Positions 61,480 through 64,000 of a stretch of DNA of 64,000 nucleotides are shown piece by piece. Position numbers and translations under genes: made by a program. Numbering within the stretch: the first letter of the stretch is position 1; every line of letters starts with the position of its first letter. Where the stretch lies: assembly GCF_000282335.1 (NCBI RefSeq), contig NZ_AKJM01000106.1, positions 1-64,000 on the forward strand, written 5' to 3'. The notes under the pieces are model-generated. The model had not been told where the DNA came from. It searched no databases and saw only the letters and a list, made by a program, of their open reading frames with translations. Source of the DNA: Pseudomonas sp. GM48. GTDB lineage: Bacteria > Pseudomonadota > Gammaproteobacteria > Pseudomonadales > Pseudomonadaceae.

Positions 61480-62007
61480 ATGCAAAACACCAAGCTCTTG
61501 CTAACCAGTTTCACCTTTGTGGGACTGCTCGCACTCGCCGGTTGTTCATTCCCCGGGGTTTACAAAATCGACATCCAGCAGGGCAATGTCGTCACGCAGG
61601 ACATGATAGACCAGTTACGCCCGGGAATGACCCGCAAGCAAGTACGGTTTATCATGGGCAACCCTCTGCTGACTGACACGTTCCATGCCGATCGCTGGGA
61701 TTATCTGTACAGCCTGCAACCTGGTGGCGGTGAACGCCAACAAGAACGCATCAGCGTTATCTTCAACCCAAATGATCAGCTTGTCAGCCTCTCTGGCGAT
61801 TTCATGCCAGGCGTGAGCCGTGACGAAGCCATTCTCGGCAAGGACAGCGGCACGAAAGTGGCCGCCCCGGCAGAAAACGTCGAGAAACCAAAACCGGAAA
61901 AACCGGTCAAGCCAGGTTCGTTGCTGGATCAGATCCAGAAGGACGTCGACGGTGTAGAAACCGTTCCGGTCCCGACGCCGCAACCACTGGAAACCTCGCC
62001 GCAATAA
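61480..62007 (+). CDS. bamE: Outer-membrane assembly lipoprotein BamE (OmlA)
   Basis: Lipoprotein of the BAM complex that inserts beta-barrel proteins such as the PiuA receptor, 175 residues. The signal peptide ends in lipobox LAGC (Cys22); the core YKIDIQQGNVVTQDMIDQLR, MTRKQVRFIMGNPLLTDTFH and RWDYLYSLQPGG is the SmpA/OmlA fold. The Pro/Lys-rich C-terminal extension is common in pseudomonads. A strong terminator follows. Confidence 0.96.
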   Translation: MQNTKLLLTSFTFVGLLALAGCSFPGVYKIDIQQGNVVTQDMIDQLRPGMTRKQVRFIMGNPLLTDTFHADRWDYLYSLQPGGGERQQERISVIFNPNDQLVSLSGDFMPGVSRDEAILGKDSGTKVAAPAENVEKPKPEKPVKPGSLLDQIQKDVDGVETVPVPTPQPLETSPQ

Positions 62008-62024
62008 TTTGCGACGCAATAAAG

Positions 62025-62047
62025 AGCCCGGCATGTCCGGGCTTTTT
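62025..62047. terminator. Terminator between bamE and rnfH
   Basis: AGCCCGG-CATGT-CCGGGCT followed by TTTTATT on the plus strand, with AAA on the left, so it can serve both convergent genes. Confidence 0.9.
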
Positions 62048-62068
62048 ATTGTCTGGCGCTCAAGCCAC

Positions 62069-62371
62069 TCACTGATTACGGGCTTTGGCCTCGGCAGCCT
62101 TTGCCGCGCGCAGTCGACGAACCTCTTTGGGGTCGGCCAGCAACGGTCGGTAAATCTCGATGCGATCCCCAGCCTGGACTGCCCGACTCTCGGGATCAGC
62201 TACAACCTTGCCAAAGATACCCACAGGGCAATTGGTCAGATCCAGTTCCGGAAACTCTTCAGCCACGCCTGACCTGAGCAAGGCCGCCCGCACTGTCGTT
62301 CCGGCAGGCAGCGCCACCGTCAGCAGCACTTGACGGTCTACGGCCGCGTAGACCACCTCGACTTCAATCAT
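62069..62371 (-). CDS. rnfH: RnfH family ubiquitin-like protein
   Basis: Small beta-grasp protein (UPF0125), 100 residues, function unclear. IEVEVVYAAVDRQVLLTVAL, EFPELDLTNCPVGIFGKVVA and VQAGDRIEIYRPLLADPKEV are the family signature; the C-terminus is basic (RRLRAAKAAEAKARNQ). ATG at 62371 follows the ratA stop by four bases; an in-frame ATG at 62383, overlapping ratA, is possible. ratA-rnfH is a conserved pair. Confidence 0.93.
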   Translation of the reverse strand: MIEVEVVYAAVDRQVLLTVALPAGTTVRAALLRSGVAEEFPELDLTNCPVGIFGKVVADPESRAVQAGDRIEIYRPLLADPKEVRRLRAAKAAEAKARNQ

Positions 62372-62375
62372 GATC

Positions 62376-62810
62376 TCAACCATGTATCTGCTTGGCGCGC
62401 TGACAGAACGCATCCACCAGGGTATTGGCCGCCTGATTGAACAGCGGCCCCAGGGTGGCGCGAACCAATGGCCCGGCATAATCGAACGACAGATCAAGAC
62501 TGATCTTGCAGGCCTTCTCGCCCAGTGGCTTGAACACCCACACGCCATGCAGCTGATTGAACGGACCTTCCTCAAGGTTCATTTCGATCGATTGGCCTGG
62601 AACCAGGGTGTTACGCGTCACGAAATGCTGACTAAGGCCGCCCTTCGCCACCCCGACGCTCGCCCGCATATGCTCAGGGGAACTCTCCAGGACTTCGGCC
62701 GCCGAGCACCACGGCAGAAACTCCGGATAGCGTGCCACGTCGTTGACCAGGTCATACAGCGCTTGTGCCGGGTATGGCAGCAAGGCCGAACGTGAAATGT
62801 GTGTCGTCAT
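62376..62810 (-). CDS. ratA: RatA/CoQ10-binding START-domain protein
   Basis: SRPBCC/START-like protein of 144 residues (PasT/RatA, related to Coq10). It has SALLPYPAQALYDLVNDVAR, YPEFLPWCSAAEVLES, IEMNLEEGPFNQLHGVWVF and WVFKPLGEKACKISLDLSF. In E. coli it was reported to block 70S association (toxin-like), but a ubiquinone-binding or chaperone role is an alternative reading. The ATG at 62810 is preferred; an upstream extension overlaps the next gene. Confidence 0.94.
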   Translation of the reverse strand: MTTHISRSALLPYPAQALYDLVNDVARYPEFLPWCSAAEVLESSPEHMRASVGVAKGGLSQHFVTRNTLVPGQSIEMNLEEGPFNQLHGVWVFKPLGEKACKISLDLSFDYAGPLVRATLGPLFNQAANTLVDAFCQRAKQIHG

Positions 62811-62817
62811 GTCAGCG

Positions 62818-64000
62818 TCACTTCCACAGCTGGGCGGCAAACACTACGAGAATGCCGATGGGCGCCACATAGCGCATCAAGAACAAGGACAGGCCAAACA
62901 ACGCAGGGTTGCGGATCGACAACTCGTCGCGCACCGCTTCACGCCCCATGATCCAGCCCGCAAATACCACGAAACACAAACCGCCAAGCGGCAACATGAG
63001 TCGCGAGGTGAAGAAATCGATCACGCCAAAGAAGTCGAGACCACCGGTTGCTCCCCATTGGTAGAGGTGGAACATCCCGCCTTCGTTCACGAAAAATTTG
63101 GCCTCCTTCCAGATATTGAAGGAGAACACCGTGCCCAGGCCGACAAACCAGCAGCTGAAAGCCAGCCAGAAAGTGACCCATGCACGACTCACATTAGTGC
63201 GTTCAACCAGATAGGCCACCATCGGCTCAAGCAGGGAAATCGCCGAACTCCAGGCAGCAACCGCCACCAGCACAAAGAACACCACGCCCATCAACTGCCC
63301 GAACGCCACGTTGCCGAAGGCAAACGGCAGGCTGACAAACATCAGCCCCGGCCCTTCGCTCGGATTCAGGCCCGCTGCGAAAACAATCGGAAACAATGCC
63401 AGGCCGGCCACCAGGGAAACAAAGGTATCGAGCAACGCCACGCCGACAATCGTTCCTGAAATCGACGAGTTCTTCGGCATGTAGGCGCCGTAGATCATGA
63501 TCGAGCCGACGCCCACGCTCAGGGAAAAGAACGCATGCCCCATCGCGGGCAGCAAACCGTCCAGGACCTTTTCCGGATGGAAGTCGAACATGAAATGCAC
63601 GCCGTCCATGAAATGCCCGGTGGTCATGCTGTAACCCAGTAGCACGAGGACCATCACGAACAACAACGGCATCATGATGCGCAAACTGCGTTCAAGCCCG
63701 GCAACCACGCCCTTGGCGATCACCACCGCTGACAACAGCATGAAAATCGTGTGCCAAAGTGTCAGGCGCCACGGATCGGCGATCACATTGCCGAAGTAGG
63801 CACCCACCTGATCCGGCGTCACGCCCTGGAAGTCGCCACGCCCCATGTCGATGATGTAATCCAGCGACCAGCCGCCAACCACACTATAGAAAGACAGGAT
63901 CAGCAATGCCGTGATCATCCCGGCAAATGCCCCCCAGGACCACTTCGCCGAGTGGCCCGCCTCGACCGCCAGCATCTTCAAGGCATTGGCCGGGCTCTGC
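62818..64000 (-). CDS. Neurotransmitter:sodium symporter-family transporter (5' end outside window)
   Basis: LeuT-fold sodium-dependent transporter, C-terminal 394 residues visible; the reading frame is still open at base 64000, so the start lies beyond. About ten hydrophobic helices are seen, with conserved stretches SPANALKMLAVEAGHSAKWS, MPKNSSISGTIVGVALLDTF, GLMFVSLPFAFGNVAFGQLM and VERTNVSRAWVTFWLAFSCW. Substrate is probably an amino acid or similar amine. It ends seven bases before ratA and may be co-transcribed; in other pseudomonads smpB lies in this position as I recall. Confidence 0.93.
   Translation of the reverse strand, partial: QSPANALKMLAVEAGHSAKWSWGAFAGMITALLILSFYSVVGGWSLDYIIDMGRGDFQGVTPDQVGAYFGNVIADPWRLTLWHTIFMLLSAVVIAKGVVAGLERSLRIMMPLLFVMVLVLLGYSMTTGHFMDGVHFMFDFHPEKVLDGLLPAMGHAFFSLSVGVGSIMIYGAYMPKNSSISGTIVGVALLDTFVSLVAGLALFPIVFAAGLNPSEGPGLMFVSLPFAFGNVAFGQLMGVVFFVLVAVAAWSSAISLLEPMVAYLVERTNVSRAWVTFWLAFSCWFVGLGTVFSFNIWKEAKFFVNEGGMFHLYQWGATGGLDFFGVIDFFTSRLMLPLGGLCFVVFAGWIMGREAVRDELSIRNPALFGLSLFLMRYVAPIGILVVFAAQLWK

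Noticed and set aside
62376..62810. ratA-rnfH as a type II toxin-antitoxin pair
   Set aside because: The pair is a conserved housekeeping neighbourhood next to bamE and fur; RatA is a START-domain protein related to Coq10 and RnfH is not an established antitoxin.

Overview
The window reads as a chromosomal segment of a Pseudomonas of the P. fluorescens group. The basis is the protein set, the GC-rich codon use, several families of Pseudomonas-type REP palindromes between genes, and gene orders that match pseudomonads as I remember them (speC / Sel1-piuC-piuA-piuB; ampE-ampD-nadC; fur-bamE-rnfH-ratA; dnaK-dnaJ-dapB-carA-carB-greA; rlmE-ftsH-folP-glmM-tpiA-secG-tRNA-rimP-nusA-infB-rbfA-truB-rpsO-pnp). 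No prophage, transposase, rRNA or CRISPR array was seen.

Layout. 1-4.5 kb: an osmoprotectant (OpuC/YehZYXW-type) ABC importer, a REP element and a long non-coding stretch. 4.5-5.7 kb: ornithine decarboxylase speC, ending in a strong bidirectional terminator. 5.7-9.1 kb: a visibly AT-richer accessory island with two minus-strand genes. One encodes a 737-residue protein that looks like the two subunits of the alpha-xenorhabdolysin (XaxA/XaxB) pore-forming toxin joined in one chain; the other is an unrecognised protein of about 292 residues directly downstream. 9.1-15.9 kb: iron uptake (Sel1 protein, PiuC oxygenase, PiuA-like TonB receptor, PepSY/flavoreductase fusion) with a Fur-box candidate. 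15.9-18.1 kb: a lipoprotein gene frameshifted at an A8 run, and a Tat-exported PhoD-like phosphatase. 18.2-25.8 kb: the fructose PTS operon fruBKA, its divergent regulator FruR with a Cra-type operator, and a TatD nuclease. 25.8-32.5 kb: a small zinc-ribbon membrane protein, a chemoreceptor, ampE/ampD, nadC, a small DUF protein and a secreted coiled-coil protein with serine linkers.

32.5-48.1 kb is a nearly continuous minus-strand housekeeping block for translation, transcription and RNA decay: rlmE, ftsH, folP, glmM, tpiA, secG, tRNA-Leu, tRNA-fMet, rimP, nusA, infB, rbfA, truB, rpsO, pnp, then tRNA-Thr. 48.2-59 kb: the yhbY RNA-binding gene, a DUF4149 protein, greA, carB, carA, dapB, dnaJ, dnaK, grpE. 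Near-consensus sigma-32 promoters stand before dnaK and grpE, and a terminator-bearing leader stands before carA. 59-64 kb: recN, fur, bamE, rnfH, ratA and a sodium:solute symporter cut by the window end.

The accessory interest lies in the toxin island, the frameshifted lipoprotein, the serine-linker coiled-coil protein, and the untranslated leaders upstream of speC, carA and rimP. The rest is core pseudomonad metabolism.
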